Origin: DAOPYU01 sp942493245
GTDB taxonomy: Bacteria > Sumerlaeota > Sumerlaeia > UBA8349
Direction: 5' to 3'
DNA: 64,000 nt
Assembly (NCBI GenBank): GCA_942493245.1
Contig: OW818685.1
Coordinates: forward strand, 3,224,001-3,288,000
Shown: piece by piece, positions 50,195 through 58,546 of the stretch
Position numbering within the stretch: position 1 is the stretch's first letter
Layout: every line of letters begins with the position of its first letter
Notes under the pieces: generated by a model
The model's input: only the letters and a program-made list of their open reading frames with translations
The model's database searches: none
Told to the model about the DNA's origin: nothing
Made by a program: the position numbers and the translations under genes

Positions 50195-51523
50195 TTGACG
50201 ATAAACCACACAGAGCACAACAAACCATCGGACTCACTCTCTCGGGGCGTGCATGTCGTCGCCAAGCCCATCGGGCCGGCCTGCAATCTCGACTGCGAGT
50301 ATTGTTTTTATCTGGAAAAGCAGGCGTTGTTTGGCGCTGGCGAGAAGATGCGGATGACGGACAAGGTTCTGGGCAAGTTCATCACCGGATACATCACCTC
50401 CCAGCCGACTCCGTTGGTCGATTTCGTCTGGCAGGGTGGGGAGCCCACGTTGCTGGGAATCGAGTTCTTCAAGCGGGTGATCGAACTTCAACGCCCCTTC
50501 CGGAGCCGTAAAACCATCAACAATTCCCTTCAGACCAACGGGCTGCTGCTCGATGACGCCTGGTGCACCTTCTTGAAACGGAATGATTTCATGGTTGGCA
50601 TCAGTCTGGACGGGCCTCGCGACATCCACGACCGCCATCGTCACGACCGGAGCGGCAAAGGAACCTTCGATCAGGTGATGCGAGGGCTTCGGTTACTCCA
50701 GAAACACGGCGTGTCATATAACGTAATGGCTTGTGTCGCTCGCGACACGGCCAGGCGCCCCTTGGATGTTTACCATTTATTCAAGGATGAAGGCGTGGAA
50801 TTCATCCAGTTCTCCCCCATCGTGGAACGCCTGCCCGACGCCCGCGCCGCGCAATGCGGCCTGCGCCTGGCGGGTCCAGCCGCGTTGGACGGTGCAGAAG
50901 AAACAGCACAGGTGACGCAGTGGACGGTTCATCCCGAGGAGTACGGCGATTTCCTGATCGCAATATACGAGGATTGGATCCGGCATGACGTCGGCAAGAT
51001 CTTTGTCATGAACTTCGAGTGGGCACTCAACGCCTGGCTCGGCGATCCTTCCCCGGTCTGTATTCATGCCCAGCGGTGTGGGCGCACCGTGGCTCTGGAG
51101 CATGATGGTAGTCTTTATGCCTGCGACCACCATGTCTATTCCGAGTATCGGCTGGGGAACATCCTCCAAGAGGATCTGCTGGGAATGATTGACTGCTCCG
51201 AGACTGCCGGCTTCGGAGCGCACAAGGAAATCACACTGCCACGATGGTGCCGCGAATGCGACGTGTTGAAAGCCTGCTGGGGTGGCTGTCCAAAACAACG
51301 CTTCCAGCAATCCCCGCATGGCGAAAAGGGGCTGCACTACCTGTGCGTTGGCTACCGGAAATTTTTCCGGCACATCCGGAAATACCTGAGGGCCATGACC
51401 CAGTTGATCGAGCATGATCTACCGTTGACGCATATCATGCAAGCCGTGGACGGGCCATTGGCTATCGTGCTGAATGACCGGCGAACGTCCATGGATCGCG
51501 CAGGCAAGGACCGTCAGCCATAA
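50195..51523 (+). CDS. Radical SAM anaerobic sulfatase-maturase-like enzyme (anSME)
   Basis: The 442-residue reading starts at TTG 50195; there is no clear ribosome-binding site, and a start a few codons later (GTG 50249, GVHVVAKPIG) cannot be excluded. The radical SAM triad is CNLDCEYCFYL (Cys30, Cys34, Cys37), and FVWQGGEPTLLG and SLDGP match the SAM-binding and anSME motifs. The C-terminal SPASM region has CIHAQRCGR, GSLYACDHHV, CRECDVLKACWGGCPKQRF and YLCVGYRKFF, enough cysteines for two auxiliary 4Fe-4S clusters. anSMEs oxidise the active-site Cys or Ser of sulfatases to formylglycine without oxygen. The nearby Ser-type sulfatase is the obvious client. Confidence 0.92.
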   Translation: MTINHTEHNKPSDSLSRGVHVVAKPIGPACNLDCEYCFYLEKQALFGAGEKMRMTDKVLGKFITGYITSQPTPLVDFVWQGGEPTLLGIEFFKRVIELQRPFRSRKTINNSLQTNGLLLDDAWCTFLKRNDFMVGISLDGPRDIHDRHRHDRSGKGTFDQVMRGLRLLQKHGVSYNVMACVARDTARRPLDVYHLFKDEGVEFIQFSPIVERLPDARAAQCGLRLAGPAALDGAEETAQVTQWTVHPEEYGDFLIAIYEDWIRHDVGKIFVMNFEWALNAWLGDPSPVCIHAQRCGRTVALEHDGSLYACDHHVYSEYRLGNILQEDLLGMIDCSETAGFGAHKEITLPRWCRECDVLKACWGGCPKQRFQQSPHGEKGLHYLCVGYRKFFRHIRKYLRAMTQLIEHDLPLTHIMQAVDGPLAIVLNDRRTSMDRAGKDRQP

Positions 51524-51564
51524 GACTGGATTATTTCTATAGCAAGGTCAGTAGTGTCCCAACG

Positions 51565-52035
51565 TTACTCGAATAAATCCAATTGTATGTGATCAGCCTC
51601 GGATTGTTTTTGGGATATCGATGCCGGAAGTACCTGTAAAAGTGAGGTTTTCTCGAAAAGTGTGAGGCTCAAGATCTGTAGAATTGTGTAGAGGCCGTGG
51701 TCCAGATGGAGACGCTTCTTGATAATTGCCACCAGCACATAGGTCGAGATGGTAATCCAGATCTGCGTTTTAACCGCGTTCTCGGAATGTCCGTAAAAAT
51801 TCTTGATCCGCAAATGTTGCTTGATCCATTTGAAGAACAACTCGATCTACCGGCGCAGCCGGTAGATCTACGTGATAACAGTCGCTGGCAATACAAAATT
51901 GTTTGTAGGAAGATAAAGTCGGACTTTTTTTCCATATCGCGGTAACGGATACGGCGAAGTTTGTCTGGATACGCCTTCTTGACGTAATAACTCTTGAGCG
52001 TCACGACTGGGTCGCACTGTAGAGTAGGCAACAGG
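51565..52035 (-). pseudogene. IS4-family transposase remnant
   Basis: The last 91 residues are readable (FFKWIKQHLRIKNFYGHSENAVKTQIW...LHLDHGLYTILQILSLTLFEKTSLLQVL), which is the C-terminus of IS4-type (DUF4372-containing) transposases. Just upstream the conserved IYRLRWQ(I/V)ELFFKW reads IYRLRR-stop-IELFFKW, with TAG in place of the Gln codon and another TAG before IYR. A further fragment (TLKSYYVKKAYPDKLRRIRY) lies in another frame up to 52031. The 5' half is missing. Dead copy. Confidence 0.85.
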
Positions 52036-52099
52036 TGGTTTTGATGTCGGTTTTGGGGTAGAATTCTCCTACGAAGCCCTCCAACGGCTGCATGCCGTA

Positions 52100-52483
52100 A
52101 AGGAGAATCCGACGCCCCTCAAACCGACACGCACAAGTGTAAGTGTTCTGTCCAAATTGTGCAAACTGATTCCCGGCCACAGCGCGGTGTTCAGGAGTGA
52201 CTGGAGGAGAACGGCATCCGAATCAGCATGGACGGGGGGGCGCTGCTTCGACAACATCTTCACGGAACGCCTGTGGCGCAGCGTGAAGTACGAGGAGGTG
52301 TACCTGTGGGAATACCCGGACCCGTCGGCGGTGGACAAGGCGTTCGGGGCATACTTCCGGTTCTACAACGCGCAAAGGCCGCACCTGTCGCTCGGCTCCC
52401 GCACGCCTCAGGAGGTACACTGGGCGAACGGTTTAGAGACTGCGAACCAACAAGACCGAAATTTCGCAGACCAAATGAATTGA
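52100..52483 (+). pseudogene. Mixed transposase scraps (IS4 N-terminus, IS3 C-terminus)
   Basis: TSVSVLSKLCKLIPGH (52130-52185) resembles the DUF4372 start of an IS4 transposase. From ~52200 the sequence changes to an IS3-type orfB C-terminus: LEENGIRISMDG, then, after a frameshift in a run of seven G, RCFDNIFTERLWRSVKYEEVYL and FYNAQRPHLSLGSRTPQEV. The DDE glutamate region is present but the core is lost. The mixture shows repeated insertion and deletion just before the regulator gene at 52523. Confidence 0.75.
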
Positions 52484-52522
52484 TCCGGTCAGCGCCAGAT
52501 GGTAGGTTAAAGATGCCATAAA

Positions 52523-55237
52523 ATGACGCGAAGGGGATGGGACTTGAGAACCGACTCCGGCCGCCCCTTCAGTCAAATGAGTGAGGAAAAAATAAGATCG
52601 GGGCATCAGTCACACCTTAATCCTACTCGATCCCCGTCCAAAGGATGGGGGGAATCTCACTTTGGCGAAACGAATGGACAATCCCTGCAGCCGACGATCG
52701 AGGAACTGGAGATGATAGACGGGGAAATCAAGTCCTCTCACAGTATCCCGCCATCGAGAAACGGAAAACGAGTGGTGCCACGTTTGAAGATTGAGAAGCT
52801 TTTGTTTGATATTTCCTTACGGTTGATGACTATCCCTTTCGATCTGATGGACAGGGAGATTGGGCATGCATTGCGGCAGATCAGAGAATTCTTCCAAGTC
52901 GATCGGTGCGCCTTGCTGGAATTTAAAGATGACAAGGGTTTTGCAAGAATCACTCATGTTGAGTATGGCGAAGGAGTGGAGCATATATCGGGAGATATCA
53001 ACCTCTCCGAACTGTTTCCGTGGTGCTATGCGCAATTAATGCAGGGAATACCCATCAACATCTGCAGGGTGGAGGATTATCCTGAAAATGCCCTGCGGGA
53101 CAGGCAATCTCATGAGGCTATGGGAATCAAATCCGCATTGAACATACCCCTGGCCTTTGAATGCCAGATTTTGAGAACAATTGTGATCAACCACACACGA
53201 CGGCATCAAACCTGGCCGGAAGAGTATATCCCCCAACTGCATCTGCTGGGTAACATCTTTCTGAATGCCCTGGAACGCCGGGATGACCGTTTGAAGCTAA
53301 AGGAACAACTCCGATTTGAAATGCTGCTGTCTGAAATCTCTGCGCATTTTGTCAATCTGCCCGCCGACCGGATCGATAGCGGTATTGAAGACGCCCAGCA
53401 CCGCATCTGTGAACTTCTCGAGATAGACCGTTCCACACTTTGGCAAGTTTCCGATCGAGAGCCAGAGACAATGTGGTTGACACATATTCATCAGCCGGCG
53501 GGAAGCCTGCCCCCCCCTGAGCGGATGAATGCTTTGGATTTCTTCCCATGGACGGTAAAGAAGGTGCTGGCCGGGGAGACTGTCACGATTTTAAAAATGA
53601 TCGACCTCCCGCCAGAAGCCAGTCGTGACCTGGAGAATTTTGCACTGTTTGGTACAAAATCCAATGTCACCGTTCCGTTATCCGTTGGAGACGGACCCGT
53701 GTTTGGTTTGTTAACGTTCGCGGTCATGCGTAAAGAGCGACACTGGCCGGAGGCCGTTGTAGAGGGATTCAATCTTGTCGCGCAAGTGTTTGCCAACGCA
53801 CTCGCCCGAAAGCGCGCCGATCAGGCCTTGCGCGAAAGTGAGGAACGGCTCAGTGTGGCGACCCATGCCGCGGGAGTGGGGCTTTGGATCATGGAGGTCA
53901 AAACCGGCAGGATCTGGGTTTCGCCAATAACACGGAAACTGTTTCATTTTCCCCCTGATGAAGAAATCCTCTATGAAAGTTTCTTCAGGGTGATCCATCC
54001 CCAGGATCGTGAGCGGGTCCACCAGGCGGTACAGCGGGCTCAGTCCGGTGGTGAGATCCATTGCGATTACAGAATTATGCTCCCGAATGGAGGCATCCGC
54101 TGGATGGCCGCTCACGGGCAACGGCATCTTGGCTCAACCGGAGAAGTGGATCGCTTGATGGGCGTGGCGTTGGACATCACAGAAGGCAAGAGAATGGAGG
54201 AGCAACTCCAGGAAAACCTCGAGAAAATAGAGGAGCTCAAGCAGCGACTCGAACGGGAAAATGTCTACTTACAGGAGGAAATTAAACTTCTGGTGGAACA
54301 TACGGATATAGTGGGTCAAAGTACCCTGCTGAAGAAGATCCTGGTCCAGGCGGAGCAGGTTGCCCGAACCGACTCGACGGTTCTGCTCCTTGGGGAAACT
54401 GGAACCGGCAAAGAACTGCTGGCCCGGGCTATCCATCGCATGAGTTTACGCAAAGACCGAGCAATGGTGACGGTCAACTGCGCTGCTCTGCCGCCCACGC
54501 TGATCGAAAGTGAGCTTTTTGGACGGGAAAAAGGGGCTTACACGGGCGCGTTGACACGAATGGCCGGTCGTTTCGAGCTTGCGGACGGATCAACCCTCTT
54601 TCTCGATGAGATCGGTGAACTGCCCCTCGATCTTCAGGGAAAATTGCTGCGGGTTCTTGAGCAAGGCAGCTTCGAGCGGTTGGGCTCAACAAAGCCCCTG
54701 CATGTCAATGTCCGCATCATTGCCGCCAGCAATCGGGATATCGAGTTGGACGTGAAGCGCGGTAGATTTCGGCAGGATCTTTTCTACCGGCTGAATGTGT
54801 TTCCCATTATGATCCCGCCCCTCCGTGAGCGGCCTGAAGATATTCCGCTCCTGGTTCAGGCTGTGGTCAAGGAATTTCAGAAAAAGATGGGAAAAGAGGT
54901 GGAAAGCATCTCAAAGAGAAACATGCAGGCCCTGCAAGCCTATTCCTGGCCGGGCAACGTAAGGGAGCTGCGGAATCTGATCGAACACGCGATGATCGTG
55001 AGCCGGGGAAAAACCCTGTGCGTTCACGTGCCTAAGCCAGCATCTTTTGAAATCAGGGCCACCGGAAACCTCGAGGAAATGGAGCGCATGCATCTGGAGG
55101 CTGTGCTGGAGAAGACCGGCTGGCGCCTCGCAGGGATGGGCGGCGCCGCCGAGGTGCTTGGCCTGAAAAGAACCACCCTGATCTCCAAGATGAAGAAATT
55201 AGGGATCAAGCGATCTGGAAAGTCTCTGTCGAATTAA
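52523..55237 (+). CDS. Sigma-54-dependent activator with GAF-GAF-PAS sensor
   Basis: The 904-residue reading begins at ATG 52523, but the first ~60 residues look non-conserved. Later ATGs (52580, 52712) are possible starts; no clear ribosome-binding site decides. Order: GAF (~90-245), GAF (~265-430), PAS/PAC (~440-565; ESEERLSVATHAAGVGLW, MGVALDITEGK), coiled coil (~565-595), then an AAA+ domain with Walker A GETGTGKE (~624), the sigma-54-contact loop GAYTGA (~672; Tyr variant of GAFTGA) and LFLDEIGE. A Fis-type helix-turn-helix (~865-895; LAGMGGAAEVLGLKRTTLISKMKKLGI) ends it. It lacks a receiver domain, so it should sense a small ligand through GAF/PAS. A near-perfect sigma-54 promoter lies 123 bp past its end. 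Confidence 0.95.
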   Translation: MTRRGWDLRTDSGRPFSQMSEEKIRSGHQSHLNPTRSPSKGWGESHFGETNGQSLQPTIEELEMIDGEIKSSHSIPPSRNGKRVVPRLKIEKLLFDISLRLMTIPFDLMDREIGHALRQIREFFQVDRCALLEFKDDKGFARITHVEYGEGVEHISGDINLSELFPWCYAQLMQGIPINICRVEDYPENALRDRQSHEAMGIKSALNIPLAFECQILRTIVINHTRRHQTWPEEYIPQLHLLGNIFLNALERRDDRLKLKEQLRFEMLLSEISAHFVNLPADRIDSGIEDAQHRICELLEIDRSTLWQVSDREPETMWLTHIHQPAGSLPPPERMNALDFFPWTVKKVLAGETVTILKMIDLPPEASRDLENFALFGTKSNVTVPLSVGDGPVFGLLTFAVMRKERHWPEAVVEGFNLVAQVFANALARKRADQALRESEERLSVATHAAGVGLWIMEVKTGRIWVSPITRKLFHFPPDEEILYESFFRVIHPQDRERVHQAVQRAQSGGEIHCDYRIMLPNGGIRWMAAHGQRHLGSTGEVDRLMGVALDITEGKRMEEQLQENLEKIEELKQRLERENVYLQEEIKLLVEHTDIVGQSTLLKKILVQAEQVARTDSTVLLLGETGTGKELLARAIHRMSLRKDRAMVTVNCAALPPTLIESELFGREKGAYTGALTRMAGRFELADGSTLFLDEIGELPLDLQGKLLRVLEQGSFERLGSTKPLHVNVRIIAASNRDIELDVKRGRFRQDLFYRLNVFPIMIPPLRERPEDIPLLVQAVVKEFQKKMGKEVESISKRNMQALQAYSWPGNVRELRNLIEHAMIVSRGKTLCVHVPKPASFEIRATGNLEEMERMHLEAVLEKTGWRLAGMGGAAEVLGLKRTTLISKMKKLGIKRSGKSLSN

Positions 55238-55259
55238 CGACATTTGTCGATATATCGAC
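55238..55259. promoter_or_regulatory. Candidate upstream activator site (overlapping palindromes)
   Basis: Immediately after the regulator's stop codon, GTCGATATATCGAC (55246-55259) is a perfect 14-bp palindrome. It overlaps CGACA-TT-TGTCG (55238-55249), giving three TGTCG/CGACA-type half sites. The site is about 100-110 bp upstream of the -24 element, a normal distance for a sigma-54 enhancer. Confidence 0.6.
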
Positions 55260-55359
55260 GTGCAGCGTCGGTCCCCATCAATTCCGAGCAGCCTGCTTAT
55301 CCTTCCTATCTCCTTTCTTTACAGTTGTTTAAATCAATAATCTTTCGTCGGTCTGTTGT

Positions 55360-55375
55360 TGGCACGTAATTGGCA
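55360..55375 (+). promoter_or_regulatory. Sigma-54 (-24/-12) promoter
   Basis: TGGCACGTAATTGGCA fits the consensus TGGCACG-N4-TTGCW at every fixed position except one (TGGC for TTGC), with GG and GC at the correct spacing. Transcription would start near 55386, about 106 bases before the ABM gene at 55492, and read into the downstream rightward genes. Confidence 0.8.
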
Positions 55376-55491
55376 GTCTATTTGCCGGATACTGAAGATA
55401 ACCGTCGTTGATCCTCGAGGTGGATAGATCGCATTTTTCGGTCCTCAGGGAACATCGCTAAACCGTTAGTACAGTCACGAAGGGGCAACCC

Positions 55492-55821
55492 ATGATTCAA
55501 GCATTCATAAGAATCATGATCCCACCTCAAAAGAGTGGTGAGGTACTGGGTATTCTCAAGCCAGTAGTGGGGTTATGCGAGGTCGAGCCGGGCTGTCTCA
55601 GTTGCCATATTTACAGTGACCTGCAGGATAAAAGCATCTTTTTGCTCACGCAAGTTTGGCGCACAGAAGAAGATCTGAATCGTCATATTCGCTCGGACGA
55701 ATACCTCAACCTTCTTCTGGCCTTGGAACTGGCTATCAAACAGCCCGAAATCAGGTTCGATACCATCTCTAACTCGACCGGTATCGAAACCATCCAAAAG
55801 GCAAGAAGCCAGCCAAGATGA
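55492..55821 (+). CDS. ABM-fold (YgiN-like) small protein
   Basis: The 109-residue protein starts at ATG 55492 after GAAGGGG. It fits the antibiotic-biosynthesis-monooxygenase dimeric alpha/beta fold: MIQAFIRIMIPPQKSGEVLGIL, the VEPGCLSCHIYSDLQDKSIFLLTQVWRTEEDLNRHIRSDEY core and a closing strand. ABM proteins act as quinol monooxygenases, haem oxygenases or simple ligand-binding proteins. In an anaerobic setting the last is more likely. It is the first gene behind the sigma-54 promoter. Confidence 0.85.
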   Translation: MIQAFIRIMIPPQKSGEVLGILKPVVGLCEVEPGCLSCHIYSDLQDKSIFLLTQVWRTEEDLNRHIRSDEYLNLLLALELAIKQPEIRFDTISNSTGIETIQKARSQPR

Positions 55822-55849
55822 ATATTAATCTTTTGCATTTCATTTTAAT

Positions 55850-55868
55850 ATAACATATTGTATGTTAT
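55850..55868. promoter_or_regulatory. Palindromic operator candidate
   Basis: ATAACATA-TTG-TATGTTAT is a perfect inverted repeat with 8-bp arms in the 78-base gap before the disulfide reductase gene. It is AT-rich and resembles ArsR-type or similar operators, but no such repressor gene is in the window. Confidence 0.5.
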
Positions 55869-55899
55869 GGGACAACACCTTTTTTCACTGGGGGAAACA

Positions 55900-57603
55900 A
55901 TGAAAGTGATCATCGTTGGAGGCGTGGCAGGCGGCGCATCGTGTGCGGCCCGTCTGCGCCGGTTGGATGAAAATGCGGAAATCCTCATGGTCGAGCGCGG
56001 GCCGTACGTATCGTACGCTAACTGCGGACTGCCGTATCATGTCGGCGGTGTGATTGCCAAGGAGTCGAGTCTCCTCGTGGCGAGCGAGAAACTGTTTCGC
56101 GAGCATTTCGCCATCAAGGTGCTGACGAATTGCGAGGCGGTTACGATCTCGCCGGAGAAGAAGACCGTGGCGTTGCGCAATGTCGGGACAGGAGAGGTCA
56201 CGACCGAACCCTACGACAAGCTCGTGCTTTCGCCCGGGGCGCCATCGGTTCATCCGCCCCTGCCCGGCATTGATCTGCCGGGGATTTTCCACGTGAGAAC
56301 CGTGCCGGACGTGCGGGCGATCCGGGAGTGGATTGAACGAGGCACGTCATTCCTCACGGGAATGTACAACTACTCGGGAATCCAGATGGCAAAGCCCGTG
56401 CGGCGTGCGGTGGTGGTGGGCGGCGGGTTCATCGGTCTCGAGATGGCGGAGAACCTGGTTCATCTCGGGTTCGACGTGACCCTCATCCAGAAGCCGCCTC
56501 ATGTCCTGGGGCCGCTTGACTCGGAAGTCGCGTGCCTCGTCGAGGGACATATAAGAAGGAATGGCGTCCGCATCGTACTTAATGACGGCGCGACGGGATT
56601 CAAGCAACTGGAAGGCGGCGCGCTCGAGGTACAGACGATCTCCGGCGCGACGCACCAGGCGAACATCGTGATCCTCGCGATTGGCGTGAAGCCGGACACG
56701 ACGCTGGCCAGGGCGGCCGGGCTCGCAATCGGCGAACGCGGGGGGATCCGCGTGGATGAGCAGATGCGCACGAGCGATCCGGACATCTTCGCCGTCGGGG
56801 ATGCCATCGAGGTCAAGGATTTCGTAACCGGGCAGTGGAGCCTCGTGGCGCTGGCCGGGCCTGCGAACCGGCAGGGCCGGATCGCGGCCGACGTAATTGC
56901 CGGACGTGATTCGCGTTATCGCGGCACCCAGGGCACCGCGATCATCGGGCTGTTTGGCGGCGCCGCCGCTTGGACAGGCGTCAGCGAACGCACGCTCAAA
57001 CAACTAGGGGACACAGATTTCGAGAAGATCTACCTCTACCCGAATTCGCATGCCGGATACTACCCGGGAGCCAAGATGCTCGGGTTGAAGGTCATCTTCC
57101 GCAAATCCGACGGACGACTCCTCGGGGCGCAGGCGCTGGGCGAGGACGGCCCGGCGGTGGACAAGCGGATCAGCGCCCTGGCCATGGCCCTCCAGATGGG
57201 CGCGACGATCTACGACCTGGAAGAAGCCGAGCTTTGCTACGCACCGCAGTTCGGCAGTGCGAAGGATGCGGTCAACTTCGCCGGCATGGTTGCCGCGGAC
57301 GTTCTTCGTGGCGACATGCCGCTCACGCATTGGGATTCCGTGGACGGCGCATTCCTCCTCGATGTGCGCGAACCCGTGGAACTGACAGTGGAGTGCGTAC
57401 CGGGCGCGGTCAACATTCCGATGGGACAGCTCCGCTCGCGTCTGGGAGAACTGCCCCGTGACCGCGAGATCCATGTTATCTGCCGTTCCGCCCAGCGGGC
57501 CTACTATGCGACACGTATTCTGTTGCAGAACGGGTTTACCGCCCGAAATATCTCCGGCGGCATGCTGTCACGCGCGATGCACTCTATTGCTGAGTTGAAA
57601 TAA
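55900..57603 (+). CDS. CoA-disulfide/polysulfide reductase with C-terminal rhodanese domain
   Basis: ATG 55900 (after GGGGGA) opens directly on the FAD-binding motif KVIIVGGVAGGASCAARLRR. The 567-residue protein has the single active-site cysteine of this family in YVSYANCGLPYH (Cys42), an NAD(P)-binding Rossmann motif (RRAVVVGGGFIGLEMAENLV), the FAD-binding TSDPDIFAVGDAIEV, a dimerisation domain (AGYYPGAKMLGLKVIF) and a rhodanese domain (~485-567; VICRSAQRA with Cys528). The combination matches CoADR-Rhd enzymes, which reduce CoA disulfide or CoA-bound persulfide/polysulfide with NAD(P)H. It points to sulfane sulfur produced or consumed in this pathway. Confidence 0.94.
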   Translation: MKVIIVGGVAGGASCAARLRRLDENAEILMVERGPYVSYANCGLPYHVGGVIAKESSLLVASEKLFREHFAIKVLTNCEAVTISPEKKTVALRNVGTGEVTTEPYDKLVLSPGAPSVHPPLPGIDLPGIFHVRTVPDVRAIREWIERGTSFLTGMYNYSGIQMAKPVRRAVVVGGGFIGLEMAENLVHLGFDVTLIQKPPHVLGPLDSEVACLVEGHIRRNGVRIVLNDGATGFKQLEGGALEVQTISGATHQANIVILAIGVKPDTTLARAAGLAIGERGGIRVDEQMRTSDPDIFAVGDAIEVKDFVTGQWSLVALAGPANRQGRIAADVIAGRDSRYRGTQGTAIIGLFGGAAAWTGVSERTLKQLGDTDFEKIYLYPNSHAGYYPGAKMLGLKVIFRKSDGRLLGAQALGEDGPAVDKRISALAMALQMGATIYDLEEAELCYAPQFGSAKDAVNFAGMVAADVLRGDMPLTHWDSVDGAFLLDVREPVELTVECVPGAVNIPMGQLRSRLGELPRDREIHVICRSAQRAYYATRILLQNGFTARNISGGMLSRAMHSIAELK

Positions 57604-57667
57604 CGGGAGGCTTATCTATGCTGACAGGTCATACAGCACCACCAGTGCATGCAGGGAGAAGCAGACG

Positions 57668-58546
57668 ATGACCACGGTCATGCAGTTCCTCCAGACTACA
57701 TTCTCGCCATTGGTATTGTTTTTCACCGTGTCGAACCTGGCGGCGATGGGCCTTCAGGTCAAGATGCCCGAGGTTGTCGTGGCGTTGCGGAACAAGAAAT
57801 CCCTGGCGTTGATCTTCGTGTGGGGCTGGGTGCTGGGGCCGGCGTTCGGCTATCTGATCACCCAGGTCCTTCCGCTGGACGAGCCTTACGTGGTCGTAGT
57901 GCTCCTCGCCAGCCTGGCGCCTTGCGCGCCGTTCCTCCAGCAGATGGTGGGAAAAGCCCGCGGAGACATGGGCTTCGCGGGAGCCCTGATCCCGCTGGTA
58001 GCAATCGGCACGGTCGTGCTGATGCCCATAATGGCGCCCCTGTTGATCAAGGGACTGACGATCAGCACCTGGGCTCTGGCCAAGCCGCTCCTCCTGACCA
58101 TCCTCCTGCCACTGGTGATCGGAGCGGCGATCCGGCATTTCGCCGACACGGCGGCTACCAAGATCTTTCCGACGGCCAAGGGGCTGGCCGGCCTCTCCAC
58201 ATTGCTGACGATCTTGTGGTGTCTGGTGATCTACGGTCGAGGGATGCTCAACACGGCGGGCGAATTAGCCCTCCTCTCAATGACCGTGTTCATGGTCGGG
58301 ATGGGCCTGATCACCTATCGCTTCGGTTTCGGCATGAAACAGAATCAGCGAAGTGTCATGGCGTTGGGGATGGGCACGCGTAACGTCGCTGCGGTGCTGG
58401 CGGCGGCTCTTGCCATTCCGAACGCGGACCCGGGCATCGTAGTGATGACCATTATGTGGACCTTGTGGTCGGTTGTCCTCGCGGCCATTGGAGCCAAGAT
58501 ATTCGCCAGACAGGTCGGCCAGGCGGTTGCGGGAGGTACGGCATGA
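57668..58546 (+). CDS. BASS-family (bile acid:sodium symporter) transporter
   Basis: The 292-residue inner-membrane protein has 8-10 hydrophobic segments. It carries the BASS signature region LASLAPCAPFLQQMVGKARGDMGFAGAL and a second crossover motif (MALGMGTRNVAAVLAAALAIPN). The start at ATG 57668 has GGGAGAAG upstream. BASS proteins move organic anions such as bile acids, keto acids or sulfonated compounds with sodium. The gene's ATGA stop-start overlap with the next transporter shows that both are made together, so an organic anion and an inorganic or divalent anion are probably exchanged in the same pathway. Confidence 0.9.
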   Translation: MTTVMQFLQTTFSPLVLFFTVSNLAAMGLQVKMPEVVVALRNKKSLALIFVWGWVLGPAFGYLITQVLPLDEPYVVVVLLASLAPCAPFLQQMVGKARGDMGFAGALIPLVAIGTVVLMPIMAPLLIKGLTISTWALAKPLLLTILLPLVIGAAIRHFADTAATKIFPTAKGLAGLSTLLTILWCLVIYGRGMLNTAGELALLSMTVFMVGMGLITYRFGFGMKQNQRSVMALGMGTRNVAAVLAAALAIPNADPGIVVMTIMWTLWSVVLAAIGAKIFARQVGQAVAGGTA

